Assembly: GCA_947632155.1 (NCBI GenBank)
Contig: CANROF010000023.1
Location: 1-39,278, forward strand
DNA: 39,278 bases
Origin: an uncultured Oscillospiraceae bacterium
GTDB taxonomy: Bacteria > Bacillota > Clostridia > Oscillospirales > Oscillospiraceae
Direction: 5' to 3'
Part shown: one piece after another, positions 1-11,100 of the stretch
Numbering within the stretch: the first letter of the stretch is position 1
Layout of the letters: every line of letters starts with the position of its first letter
Notes under the pieces: model-generated
The model's database searches: none
Told to the model about the DNA's origin: nothing
Seen by the model: only the letters and a program-made list of their open reading frames with translations
Position numbers and translations under genes: made by a program

Positions 1-33
1 GACAATCGTATTAGATTGTGATGAAAACGTTTG

Positions 34-132
34 ATCCCGGGGCTTTGACTGCGGAGCCTCGGGATGAGACGCCTTCATCGTCTCACATTCTCCTTTCGGG
101 TTCCGTCATGACCGCGCACGGGTGGTACCGCG
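34..132 (+). promoter_or_regulatory. Structured leader with a T-box-like motif
   Basis: A hairpin at 34-65 has 11-bp arms (ATCCCGGGGCT with AGCCTCGGGAT, one G-T pair). A second follows at 65-85 (TGAGACG with CGTCTCA). At 119-132 lies CGGGTGGTACCGCG, which matches 13 of 14 bases of the T-box antiterminator consensus AGGGTGGNACCGCG. T-boxes sense uncharged tRNA and normally precede aminoacyl-tRNA synthetase or amino acid genes. Here the next gene is an SLH protein about 170 nt downstream, and no hairpin followed by a T-run is seen between them. It may be a relic, the 3' end of a longer leader that starts before the window, or a chance match. The remainder, 133-283, is GC-rich with no gene that I can support. 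Confidence 0.4.
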
Positions 133-300
133 CCCGCGCGCGGGAGTGGCGGACGAAGCACCTGCCTCCGGCGTGAACAACGGCCGCGGCGCGCCTGGAC
201 GCGCGTCCGGACAAGCCGCAGTCTCGCCGCGCGCCGTCCCCTGCCGCGCATAACGGCGGGCGGCAAAAAAATAATGGAATCAAAAAAGGAGTGTAACAGC

Positions 301-3300
301 GTGAAAAAAGCATTATCCATTCTCCTGGCGCTGGCTATGGTCCTGGCGCTGGTTCCGGCAACGGTACTTGCCGCGGACAGCTTCACGGACATAGACAACG
401 CCTACGGCAAGGACGCCGTCCAGCGTTGGACGGCCGAGGGCGTCTTTGCCGGCTTCCCCGACGGGACCTTCAAGCCCGACGCCACGCTCCGGCGCGGCGA
501 GGCCATGGTGGTCTTCAATGCCCTCCTGCATCTGGAGGACGCGGCGGACCTCAGCGGCTTCACCGACATCCCCGAGGGGACCTGGTATTACGAGCCGGCC
601 GCCAAGGCCCTGGCCGCCGGGGTCTTCCTGGGCTATGGCGACGGCACCATGCAGCCGGAGAGGCCGGTTGACCGCCAGACCATCATCACCACCGTGGCCA
701 GCGCCCTGGGCATCCCCGGGGAGGACACCATCAACGAGAACAAATTTGAGGACTACGAGGCCTTCAAGGCCACCAACCCCTGGAGCCTCCGGGCCATCAA
801 CGCCATGTACAACCTTGGCGCTGTGGCGGGCGTCACCGAGGAGCGCCTGGCCCCCACCATGCTCTCCGCGCGCCAGCAGTTCGCCGTCATCCTGGACAAC
901 CTCATCGGCGCGTACATAACGAAGGACGGCAGCGGCAAGGAAATCTCCGGCAAGGACCAGAAGTTCACGCTGGTCGTGGCCAAGGACGTGAAGCTCACCG
1001 GCGCGTACAACGGCTTCCCCGTGGTGCTCTACGGCAAGGGCGGCAAGGTTGACATGAGCGGCGTCAGCGGTACCGCCAAGGTCAACGTGATGGTCCCCAA
1101 CGTCACCGTCACCGGCGCGGCCCCCGGCACCACGTTCATCCAGGGCGCCAACGGCGCCGGCCTGACCGTCAACGGGAGAAAGATCACTGACAAGACCTAT
1201 GTCGTTCCCGACCGGACCTCCGGCGGCTATACCCCCTCCGAGCCCGGCCCCAGCAACATAACCGTCACTTATCAGTATGAGAAAGACGGCACGACGGTCA
1301 CTATGGACACAGATACCAAACCCGCGGGCTCCGAGTTCGAAATCAAAGCTTTCCCGCAGGAAAATGTCCCCGAAAACAGCGAATTCGTTAGCTGGAAGGA
1401 TGCCAACGGCAACGCCTACGCCGCCGGGGAGAAATATACCTTTGATAGTTCCATTACCCTGACCGCTGACTTTATCGAGAAGAAGGACGTCCTCGCCAAC
1501 GCCATCAAGGGCGCTATGGACAAGTTCAACGATTACTTCAAGGACTTTGAGAGCCTGGGCGAAACGGATAAATCCGGCTACACCGCCAATCTTGATCCTC
1601 TTGCGTTCAGTGCAACCGAGTCCGGGACCGACAATGATACCCGCGAACAGCATATCAACTTCAAGGGCACCATCAGCACCAACTTTGCGAACAATATCGT
1701 TGTCGCCGCTTGCGAAATGGCCACCGTTATGCTCACGGAAAAGAAGCTGGATACCTCCGAGGCCAGGAAGCTCGTTGACGAGATTTTCGATGCGCTTGAG
1801 GGTCTTGACATCACCACCTTCCGTGACACCGAAGTGCTCAAGCAGCAGGTGACCGATGCGGTCAAGGCGGCCTCCGGCGAAGTCGCCACGGGCTTCAAGG
1901 CAGCCAACGGCGGCAGCTACTGCTTCGGCACCGCCAAAGTCAAGGTCAACGGCAGCGGCGAGTACACCATCACCGCCAACGGGGCCAGCGCCACGCTGAC
2001 CGGCGCCGAGCGCAACGCGGCGATCAAGGATCTGGCTGTTGCCATCGCCAAGGAGCTCTACAGCGGGCTTGATGATTACACCACGAAATACGCGGAAGAG
2101 GTGAAGCTCACCGCCATGGTGAACGTGACGTTTGACGGCGTCGGCACCTCCAGCAATACCTATCCCACCAAGTACCCCTTTGTTGTCAACCTGACCCTGA
2201 ACGGCGGCGGAATCGTCAGCGCCAAGTGGGTCACGAGTACCCATACTGAGCACGGCGGCGAACTCCACATCAAGGTCAACGGCAAGGCGCTCGCCACCAA
2301 GTACGACAGCGCCGACGGTGCTACCAAGGTCATCAATGAGGCCATTGAGCAGATGAACGATTCTCTCGATAAAGTTGTAGGCGGAATGGTTGAGGAAAAT
2401 GGTCCGTTCAAGCCTCTGATCTCTTCGATTGAAAAGTTCGGAATTGAAACAGATGAAGATGGGAATCCGGAAAAGCAATCTGATGGTACCACGTATGTCA
2501 AGGGCGTACTGACAAAATGGCTTACGGCAAATCTTGCTAATGGCATTAACGGTACCCTTGCTTCAGGAACTACAGTAAATACCGAAATTGAAGAACTTGT
2601 AGATGCTGTTGCCAAGGCTGCTGCAGAGGAACTGGCAACAAAGTTGCGTGAGGAGTATGACAAAACAACAGGATTAGCCCATCAATTAATTGGCAGCGCA
2701 ATTTTGGTAGATTTTGTTCCTGTATTGTCGGAAGGTGATACGGTAAATCATGACGTTGCTGGCCTCGCCGGACTTCTGAAAAGTCTGCCGGATGGTACAA
2801 CAGTAGACTTGGATGTATCGACATTTGATAGTATTGAGAGTAGAGAGCTCAAGTTGTACATCTATTCTGTAATATGTGACACACTGAAAGATGCCTTTAA
2901 TGATCAAGACGGGTACCATGATTACGACTATACGGGACAAAATGGCCAAGCACTTACTAAAGGTGTTAAGGATATAATTGATAAAAAGCTTGAGGAACAA
3001 AAAATTACCAATATTTTTGACCTCCTTAAGAAGCTCACCAAGCTCAGCGGACTGGCGGACACTAAGCTTAAGGACATCGAGACGCTGGTAACGAATGAAA
3101 CCGTGAAGGGCGCTGTGGACAAGGCGATCACGGAGAAGCTCGACAACGCCGCCAGCAAGCTCCCCGAGGCCGTTGACAAGCTCACCGTGAAGTTCACCGT
3201 GGGCGACGATACCTACACCATCGACAGCACCGACTTCGACGCGCTCAAGAATCACACCAGCGGCTGGTCCAAGACCATTGCCGACATGATCGACAACGAG

Positions 3301-3432
3301 AACGGCAACAGCAATCTCTGCCTCAACAGCTTCGACGTCAAGGACGGCAACAAGGTGGAGGTCACCTACAACGGCAGGACCTTTGTCTTCTACCTCTGGC
3401 TGGACATGAACGGCAACGAGGCTGCCAACTAA
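301..3432 (+). CDS. Secreted SLH-domain surface protein
   Basis: This is a 1043-residue exported surface protein. I chose the GTG at 301 because AAAAGGAG (284-291) lies 9 nt before it and because it starts directly with a signal peptide (KK, then a hydrophobic run to VLAA near residue 25). An upstream ATG at 274 would overlap that ribosome site. Three SLH motifs follow (about 27-77, 86-138 and 150-205), recognisable by FxDI, YGDGTMQP and FPDGTFKP. SLH domains bind pyruvylated wall polysaccharide. Next come a small beta domain (about 207-305) that recurs at the end of the PilM/PilN-like protein at 8117, and a repeat of the Flg_new/InlB type (about 322-400). The rest is unrecognised, helix- and coil-rich, and its middle (nt about 2340-3030) is clearly richer in AT. 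It sits just before pilB, so a role at the pilus or wall interface is plausible but inferred. Confidence 0.85.
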   Translation: MKKALSILLALAMVLALVPATVLAADSFTDIDNAYGKDAVQRWTAEGVFAGFPDGTFKPDATLRRGEAMVVFNALLHLEDAADLSGFTDIPEGTWYYEPAAKALAAGVFLGYGDGTMQPERPVDRQTIITTVASALGIPGEDTINENKFEDYEAFKATNPWSLRAINAMYNLGAVAGVTEERLAPTMLSARQQFAVILDNLIGAYITKDGSGKEISGKDQKFTLVVAKDVKLTGAYNGFPVVLYGKGGKVDMSGVSGTAKVNVMVPNVTVTGAAPGTTFIQGANGAGLTVNGRKITDKTYVVPDRTSGGYTPSEPGPSNITVTYQYEKDGTTVTMDTDTKPAGSEFEIKAFPQENVPENSEFVSWKDANGNAYAAGEKYTFDSSITLTADFIEKKDVLANAIKGAMDKFNDYFKDFESLGETDKSGYTANLDPLAFSATESGTDNDTREQHINFKGTISTNFANNIVVAACEMATVMLTEKKLDTSEARKLVDEIFDALEGLDITTFRDTEVLKQQVTDAVKAASGEVATGFKAANGGSYCFGTAKVKVNGSGEYTITANGASATLTGAERNAAIKDLAVAIAKELYSGLDDYTTKYAEEVKLTAMVNVTFDGVGTSSNTYPTKYPFVVNLTLNGGGIVSAKWVTSTHTEHGGELHIKVNGKALATKYDSADGATKVINEAIEQMNDSLDKVVGGMVEENGPFKPLISSIEKFGIETDEDGNPEKQSDGTTYVKGVLTKWLTANLANGINGTLASGTTVNTEIEELVDAVAKAAAEELATKLREEYDKTTGLAHQLIGSAILVDFVPVLSEGDTVNHDVAGLAGLLKSLPDGTTVDLDVSTFDSIESRELKLYIYSVICDTLKDAFNDQDGYHDYDYTGQNGQALTKGVKDIIDKKLEEQKITNIFDLLKKLTKLSGLADTKLKDIETLVTNETVKGAVDKAITEKLDNAASKLPEAVDKLTVKFTVGDDTYTIDSTDFDALKNHTSGWSKTIADMIDNENGNSNLCLNSFDVKDGNKVEVTYNGRTFVFYLWLDMNGNEAAN

Positions 3433-3467
3433 CCCCGCATCCCCAACAACCTAAAGACCCCGCGCGT

Positions 3468-3485
3468 CCCGGGCTTCGGCCCGGG
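3468..3485 (+). other. GC hairpin with TTCG loop between SLH gene and pilB
   Basis: CCCGGGC at 3468-3474 pairs perfectly with GCCCGGG at 3479-3485 around a TTCG tetraloop. No T-run follows, so it is not a standard intrinsic terminator. It could be an RNA-processing or mRNA-stability element between the SLH gene and the pilus genes. Confidence 0.45.
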
Positions 3486-3514
3486 GCGGAGACGGGGGGA
3501 AAACGGAGAGACTA

Positions 3515-5220
<1,706 letters not shown>

Positions 5221-5224
<4 letters not shown>

Positions 5225-6276
5225 CGGAGCTTGACGAACTCATCGCCCTGGCCAGGGCGCGGAACGCCTCCGACATCCACCTGACCGTGGGGCTTCCGCC
5301 GGTGCTGCGCATCGACGGGGCGCTCACCGACGTGGAGGACGCGCCGGTGGACGACGCCTTCGCCGACGCCGCGGCTCTGGCCCTGGCGCCCCGGGAGCAG
5401 ATGGAGATCTTCCGGCGGGACGGGGAGGCGGACATGGCCGTCACCGCGGCGGACACCCGCATCCGCGTGAACATCTTCCGCCAGCAGGGCCACACGGCCC
5501 TGGCCCTGCGGCTCCTGCCGCTGCGGGTCCCCACCGCCCGGGAGCTGCAGCTCCCCGACGTCCTGGTGCGTCAGGCGGAGAAGCCCAGGGGACTGGTGCT
5601 TATCACCGGGCCCACGGGCTCGGGAAAGACCTCGACCCTCGCGGCGCTGCTGGACCACATCAACCACACCGTCCGGCGGCACATCATCACCTTGGAAAAT
5701 CCCATCGAGTACGTCCACGAGCGCGACAGGTGCGTCATCAACCAGCGGGAGGTGGGCGCCGACACCGGCAGCTTCGCCGCGGGCCTGCGGGCCGCCCTGC
5801 GCCAGGACCCGGACGTCATCTTAGTGGGGGAGATGCGCGACCTGGAGACGATCCAGACCGCCATCACCGCCGCGGAGACAGGGCACCTGGTGTTCGGGAC
5901 GCTCCACACCAAGGGCGTGGCCAACACCGTGGACCGCGTGGTGGACGTGTTCCCCGCCCAGCAGCAGGAGCAGATACGGATGCTCTTGGCGGAGGTGCTG
6001 GAGTGCGTCATCGGACAGACGCTCCTGCCCCGGGTGGGCGGCGGGCGGCGGGCCGTGTTTGAGGTCATGGTGGGCACCCCCGCCGTGAAGAGCCTCATCC
6101 GGCAGAACAAGAGCTACCAGCTCGTCACCTCCATCCAGACCGGCCGGAAGCAGGGGATGATCCTTTTGGACGACGCCCTGGCGGCCATGGCCCGGCAGGG
6201 GGAGATCACGCTGGAGGACGCCCTTTCCGCGGCCAATGACCCGGACGCGGTGGCGGGCGCCCAGAGGAAGCAGTAA
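5221..6276 (+). CDS. pilT: PilT-type pilus retraction ATPase
   Basis: This 351-residue hexameric ATPase drives pilus disassembly and retraction (twitching). Walker A is GPTGSGKTS from G130. Typical PilT features follow: an ENPIEYVH Asp-box region, RQDPDVILVGEMRD (Walker B), and AAETGHLVFGTLHT (His box). The C-terminal helical part is present and the length is normal for the family (about 345). It lacks the PilB zinc cysteines, which separates it from the preceding gene. It overlaps pilB by 4 nt and is followed by pilC after 10 nt. Its presence implies a retractile pilus rather than a simple type II secretion pseudopilus. Confidence 0.95.
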
Positions 6277-6286
6277 GGAGCGGCCC

Positions 6287-7507
6287 ATGCCAGTTTACGT
6301 CTATACCGCCGTCAACACCACCGGAAAGCGCGTCAGCGCCTCCATCGAGGCCGCCAGCCCTGAGCTGGCCCGCCACTCCCTCCGGGAGGAGGGCTACACC
6401 GTCTACGAGGTCCGCCCCCAGGGCGTGATGGAAAAGGACTTCAACATCCCGTTTCTGGGCAGGCCCCACGCCAAGGAGATGGCCATCTTCTGCCGGCAGT
6501 TCTCCTCCATCCTCCGGGCCGGCGTCCCCGTGGCAACGGTGCTGGAGATGATGGAGCAGCAGGTGGAGAACAAGCAGCTCCGCCACGCGGTCTTTGAGAT
6601 GAAGGGCGACGTGGAAAAGGGCGACACCCTGGCCGCCGCCATGGGCCGCCACAGGCGGATCTTCCCCCCGATGCTGGTGAGCATGATCGCCGCCGGCGAG
6701 GAATCCGGGAACCTGGAGGACGTCTTCCACCAGATGGAGGTCTACTTCGAAAAGGCCCGGAAGACCCGGAGCTCCGTGACCAAGACCATGATCTACCCCT
6801 GCGTGCTGCTTGTGGTGATGATCGCCGTGCTCATCGTGATGATGACCTTCATCGTCCCCATGTTCACGGAGACGTTCGCCTCCACGGGCACGGAGCTGCC
6901 CGCCATCACCCGCGCGGTGGTGAATTTCAGCTCCTGGATGGGAAAATGGTGGTGGCTGCTGCTCCTGGGCCTGGCGGCGCTTGTGGCGGCGCTTGTCGCC
7001 TTCGGAAGGACGAACCGCGGCCGGCACATTTTCGGCTTCCTCTCCCGCAAGACCCCCGTGCTGGGGAAGCTGGTGGTGCGGTCGGCCTGCGCCTCGCTGT
7101 GCAGGATGCTCTCGCTGCTGCTGGCCTCGGGCCTGACGCTTTTGGAGAGCCTGGACCTGGCGGCGGCCAACATGGCCAACGTCTATTTTGAGGAGGCGGT
7201 CCGCGCCGCCCGGGGCCAGGTGGCCGAGGGCTGGCCGCTGAACGTGGGCCTCCGGGACTGCGGCCTCTTCCCGCCGCTGGTCTACAACATGATCTCCGTG
7301 GGCGAGACGTCCGGCGACCTCCAGGGCTCGGCGGAGAAGCTGGCGGACTTTTACGACCAGGAGGTGTCGGACCAGACCTCCAAGCTCCTGGCCGTTTTGG
7401 AGCCGGCCATGATCCTCATCATGGCGGGATTCGTCATCGCCATCGTCTTCGCCATCTACCTGCCGATGCTGGGCATGACCCACGCTTATGATCAATACTT
7501 AAATTGA
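6287..7507 (+). CDS. pilC: PilC-type inner membrane platform protein
   Basis: This 406-residue polytopic membrane protein (GspF/PilC family) forms the platform on which PilB and PilT act. It has two GspF-like helical repeats (about 55-180 and 260-385), each with CRQFSSILRAGVP-like or CRMLSLLLASGLTL-like starts, and hydrophobic segments near 165-195, 215-240 and at the C-terminus (MILIMAGFVIAIVFAIYLP). I start it at the ATG at 6287 because AAGGAG lies at 6275-6280; an in-frame ATG at 6236 would run deep into pilT. It is the third gene of the pilBTC cassette. Confidence 0.93.
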   Translation: MPVYVYTAVNTTGKRVSASIEAASPELARHSLREEGYTVYEVRPQGVMEKDFNIPFLGRPHAKEMAIFCRQFSSILRAGVPVATVLEMMEQQVENKQLRHAVFEMKGDVEKGDTLAAAMGRHRRIFPPMLVSMIAAGEESGNLEDVFHQMEVYFEKARKTRSSVTKTMIYPCVLLVVMIAVLIVMMTFIVPMFTETFASTGTELPAITRAVVNFSSWMGKWWWLLLLGLAALVAALVAFGRTNRGRHIFGFLSRKTPVLGKLVVRSACASLCRMLSLLLASGLTLLESLDLAAANMANVYFEEAVRAARGQVAEGWPLNVGLRDCGLFPPLVYNMISVGETSGDLQGSAEKLADFYDQEVSDQTSKLLAVLEPAMILIMAGFVIAIVFAIYLPMLGMTHAYDQYLN

Positions 7508-7565
7508 ATATTCCTCCCACGCGGAGAAATAGAATAAAATTTTTACAGGAAGGATATGTTTCAAC

Positions 7566-8012
7566 ATGAAAATCGAAAAAAAGCTCAAGTCTCGTAAGGG
7601 CTTCACTCTCGTGGAGCTGGTTGTCGTCATCGCCGTCCTGGCCATTCTCGCCGGCGTGGGCGGAGCTGCGTATAGCGGATATATAACGAAGGCAAACGAG
7701 GCTGCTGATGTCAGCCAACTCGCGGCAATAAAGACAGCCGCTGATGCCGCTGCCGCTGCCGATGATAATCATTTTACGGTCGGAAAAATTGTTGTTACAG
7801 TGGATGAGTCTTCCGGTAATGCGTCGAGTATTAACATTACCGGCACTGATACTGGTGAAGAAATTAATATTACTTTGACCAATGGGAAAGCCCCCGATGG
7901 GACTGAGTTTGCCACATTCATGACGGGGAACACCGTAACGTTTAAGTCAGACGCTTATAAGAAGGGCGCAAATTGGACTACCGCTAACGGGTGGAAGAAG
8001 GGGACTACCTAA
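7566..8012 (+). CDS. Type IV prepilin, probable major pilin
   Basis: This 148-residue prepilin has a basic leader (KIEKKLKSRK), a class III cleavage site G12/F13, the FTLVE motif with Glu at mature position 5, and the hydrophobic alpha-1 helix (LVVVIAVLAILAGVGGAAYSGY). After processing by the PilD encoded downstream it would be about 136 residues, a usual size for a small Gram-positive pilin. The C-terminal half is a short, Thr/Asn-rich beta domain without cysteines. It has its own good ribosome site (AGGAAGG) 12 nt before the ATG and sits directly after pilC, the normal place for a major pilin. DNA after about 7680 is clearly more AT-rich than its neighbours. Confidence 0.9.
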   Translation: MKIEKKLKSRKGFTLVELVVVIAVLAILAGVGGAAYSGYITKANEAADVSQLAAIKTAADAAAAADDNHFTVGKIVVTVDESSGNASSINITGTDTGEEINITLTNGKAPDGTEFATFMTGNTVTFKSDAYKKGANWTTANGWKKGTT

Positions 8013-8057
8013 TATATTCCCCCGCCCCCTCCCGCGCTTTTGCGCGCTTGGGGCGGA

Positions 8058-8078
8058 GCGGCCTGAGAATCGGGCCGC
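8058..8078 (+). other. GC hairpin after the pilin gene
   Basis: GCGGCC (8058-8063) pairs with GGCCGC (8073-8078) in the 104-nt gap between the pilin and the PilM/PilN-like gene. There is no T-run. It could stabilise the pilin mRNA end or reduce read-through, which would let the pilin be made in excess of the assembly genes. Confidence 0.4.
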
Positions 8079-8116
8079 CCCGCCGTGAGCACACAATACT
8101 TTACCGAGGTACATAG

Positions 8117-11100
8117 ATGAGAAAGAAGCTATCCGGAAAGGGCCTTGTCATACTGCTGGACAGCGCCGCCATGGCCCTGGAGGTCACGCGCCTTGGCAGC
8201 CGCCGCGCCAGAGCCAAAGAGAGAATCGTGCTGGACCTCGCCCCCGGCGCCGTGGCCGACGGCGTCATTGTGGATGTGCCGGGCGTCACGGAGCTCCTGC
8301 GCTCCACCATAGAGGAAAAAAAGCTCAAGGGCATCCGCAAGGCCGTCTTCTGCCTCTGCTCCACGCAAATATTGATGGAGGAGGCCTCCATATCCGGCGT
8401 GGAGCCCAAGTGGCTGGGCAAGATGATCGCCACCAACCGGGACCTCTACTTCCCCGTGAACACGGAGGAATATCAGATTACCTACGCCAAAACCGGCTCC
8501 CAACCCGACGCCGACGGCAAGCCCGCCACTCAGGTGCGCATCTGGGCCACGCCCAAGGAGCTGCTGCGGGGGTATTACCAGGTCGCCAACGACTGCGGCC
8601 TTTCCGTGGCGGCGGTGGATTTCTGCGGCAACAGCTTTATAAGCGCCGCCCAGGCCGCCTACTCCGCGGACCGGGACCGGCCCCGCCGGGGAATCACCCT
8701 GACCGGGCGCGCAAGGCCCAAAAAGGCCGGGGATGGGGACTCCCAGCTCCCCGGGGACGCCGCGGAGCGTCCGGCGGAGGCGGGCACGGAGCTGTACCTT
8801 TTGGCGGAGACGGATTTCCTGCTGCTGACCTTTGTCAGCGCCGGGACCACCGTGATGCAGCGGTATCTGCGGCGCGACGGCGTCTTCACCGGGGAGCTGG
8901 AGGAGGCGCGCCTTGCCGTGGCGCTGTATAACTCCGCCGAGGGCGCCCCGGGCGGGGAGCTGCGCGCCACGCTCCTGGGCGGGATGTCCACGGACGGGGA
9001 ATACGCCGAAAAGCTCCGGAGGACCCTGGGGCTCGAGCTGCGGACGCCCGAGACGCCGGAGGGCGCGGAGAGCGCCGCCGACGCCGCCTGGTATCTGTGC
9101 GACGGCGCGGCGCTCACGACGCTCAACTTCGGCGACCCGGAGATGGACAAGCCAAAGCGCTACAGCGTCGTCTCCCAGGTGTGGCAGTACGGCCTCTTCG
9201 CCGCGGGCGCCGCGGCGCTTATCGGCGGGGTATTCGCCTTCAGCTACCCGTTTTCCGACAAGCAGGCTCAGCTCGAGAGCCTGGAGACGACCCTGCGGAC
9301 GAAGCAGAACGAATTTGCCAGGTCGTCGGACTTCTCCTCCAATTACTCGGCCTATCAGGACGCCTACCTGGGGTATCTCAGCGACTGGCGGACGGTGCTG
9401 GGCTATTATCAGTATGTGACGGACGAGGACGGGAACATCACGGGCCGGGTCTACGTGCCCGGGATTTTGCGAAGCTACAACGACAACCTGCCGCTTTTGC
9501 TGGAGGAGCTGGAGGACGTGCTGCCGAAAAACTCCAGCGTCACCGAGATTCGCATCGAATCCGGCGCCATGGCGCTGCAAATCGCCAGCGAAACCAAGGA
9601 GGACGCGGCGAATCTGCTCTCGGATTTGCGGTATAATTTGACCTATTCCGCCCTCTACCCCGGGTACATAACCAGTCTTTCCCAGGGGCAGGGCGTCAGC
9701 GTCTGGGATACCGGCGTCAGCGGCGCCCTGGCCCAGATTTTAGCAGCCAACGAGGAGCCCCCCACGGAGGGCGGCGTCAACACCGAGGACATCGAGGACT
9801 ACTGGCCCGAAAACGTGGACCGGGAGGCCCTGGAGGCGGCGCTGGCCACTCTGGACCCTGAGCAGCGCCCCGTCATCGAGGCCATGATTCACCGCGGCCC
9901 CGGCGCGGAGTACACTCAGGAAGAGCTGAGCGTCGCCGCCGACGTGGCCCAGGGCCTGGACGCCGGCCAGCGGAAGCTCTTCGCCTCCGCCCTGGGCTGG
10001 GAGGAGGGCTACGGCTATACCCTCAGCGAGCTCCTGCCCGAGGCCGACTTTAATCTCAAGCGCGAGGCGCTGGAAAATATGCTCCACAACCCCATGGCCC
10101 TCTACCGCTTCGGCACCCTGGCCCTGGAGGACATGGGTAAGACGGCGGACCCGGAGACGGGGGAGGTCGGGTCGCTCCTGGCGGCGGCCTACGCCGACGA
10201 CATCGTGTGGCTCATGATAAACGAGGACCTGGACATCTACGCCCTGATGAGCGACGCCACCATGGACGACGCCCAGACCATCATCGCCGTATTCCCCCTG
10301 ATCTCCCGGGTCCCCGTGGATGAGGATGAGAACGTGGAGGCCACCGTCAACCTCATCGGGACGGACCCGGAGCTCAGTGATTACTACGCCTATTATCTGG
10401 CTGTGGCCCTGGATTATCCCCGGCGCGACAGCTCAAATCCCGGCCCCGGCACGGACCCGGGGACCGACCCGGGAACGAATCCCGGTACTGATCCGGGCAC
10501 CGACCCCGGCACCGATCCGGGGACCGATCCCGGCACGGACCCCGGGACCGGGACGGATCCCGGCACCGGAACAAATCCCGGCGGCGGATTTTCTGGTCTT
10601 CTGGACAAAGTGTTGCCCTACCGGTGGGAGAGGGACCCGGAGACGGGTCTTCCAATTAACCCGGAAACAAGCCGCCCGCTGGACCCCGCCCGGGACGAGG
10701 ATGCCTTTTCCCAGCTTCTTCGGAAAACCATGACGGATGCCGGAATCGACCCCAGGGACATCGACTGGACAAAGATAGACTGGTACAGCAACTCGGAAAA
10801 TCCGAAAACATATATGAACAGCCTTATCGAGCAGGTGGGCCTGCTGTGGGCCCAGAGCCAGATTGGCGGCCTTATTCCCGGCGGTGGGGAGTTACCCAGC
10901 GGGGGCGACCGGGACAATATCATCAATGCCCTTCGGAGCCTTGCTTCCGGTATGGGCTTAGATTTGGACAGCCTGGGCATTGATTTGGATTCTATGAGCT
11001 TGGAGCAGCTTCAGAGTATGCTGGGAAGTCTGGGCGGAAGCCTCCCCGGCGGCTTTGACCCCGGGACGCTCCTCCCCGGAGGGGGGAGCCAGGAGCCCGA

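Noticed and set aside
313-2478. 721-codon minus-strand frame opposite the SLH gene
   Set aside because: Shadow of a GC-rich gene: no ribosome site, no domain, biased His/Gly/Ala content. The plus strand has clear SLH motifs.
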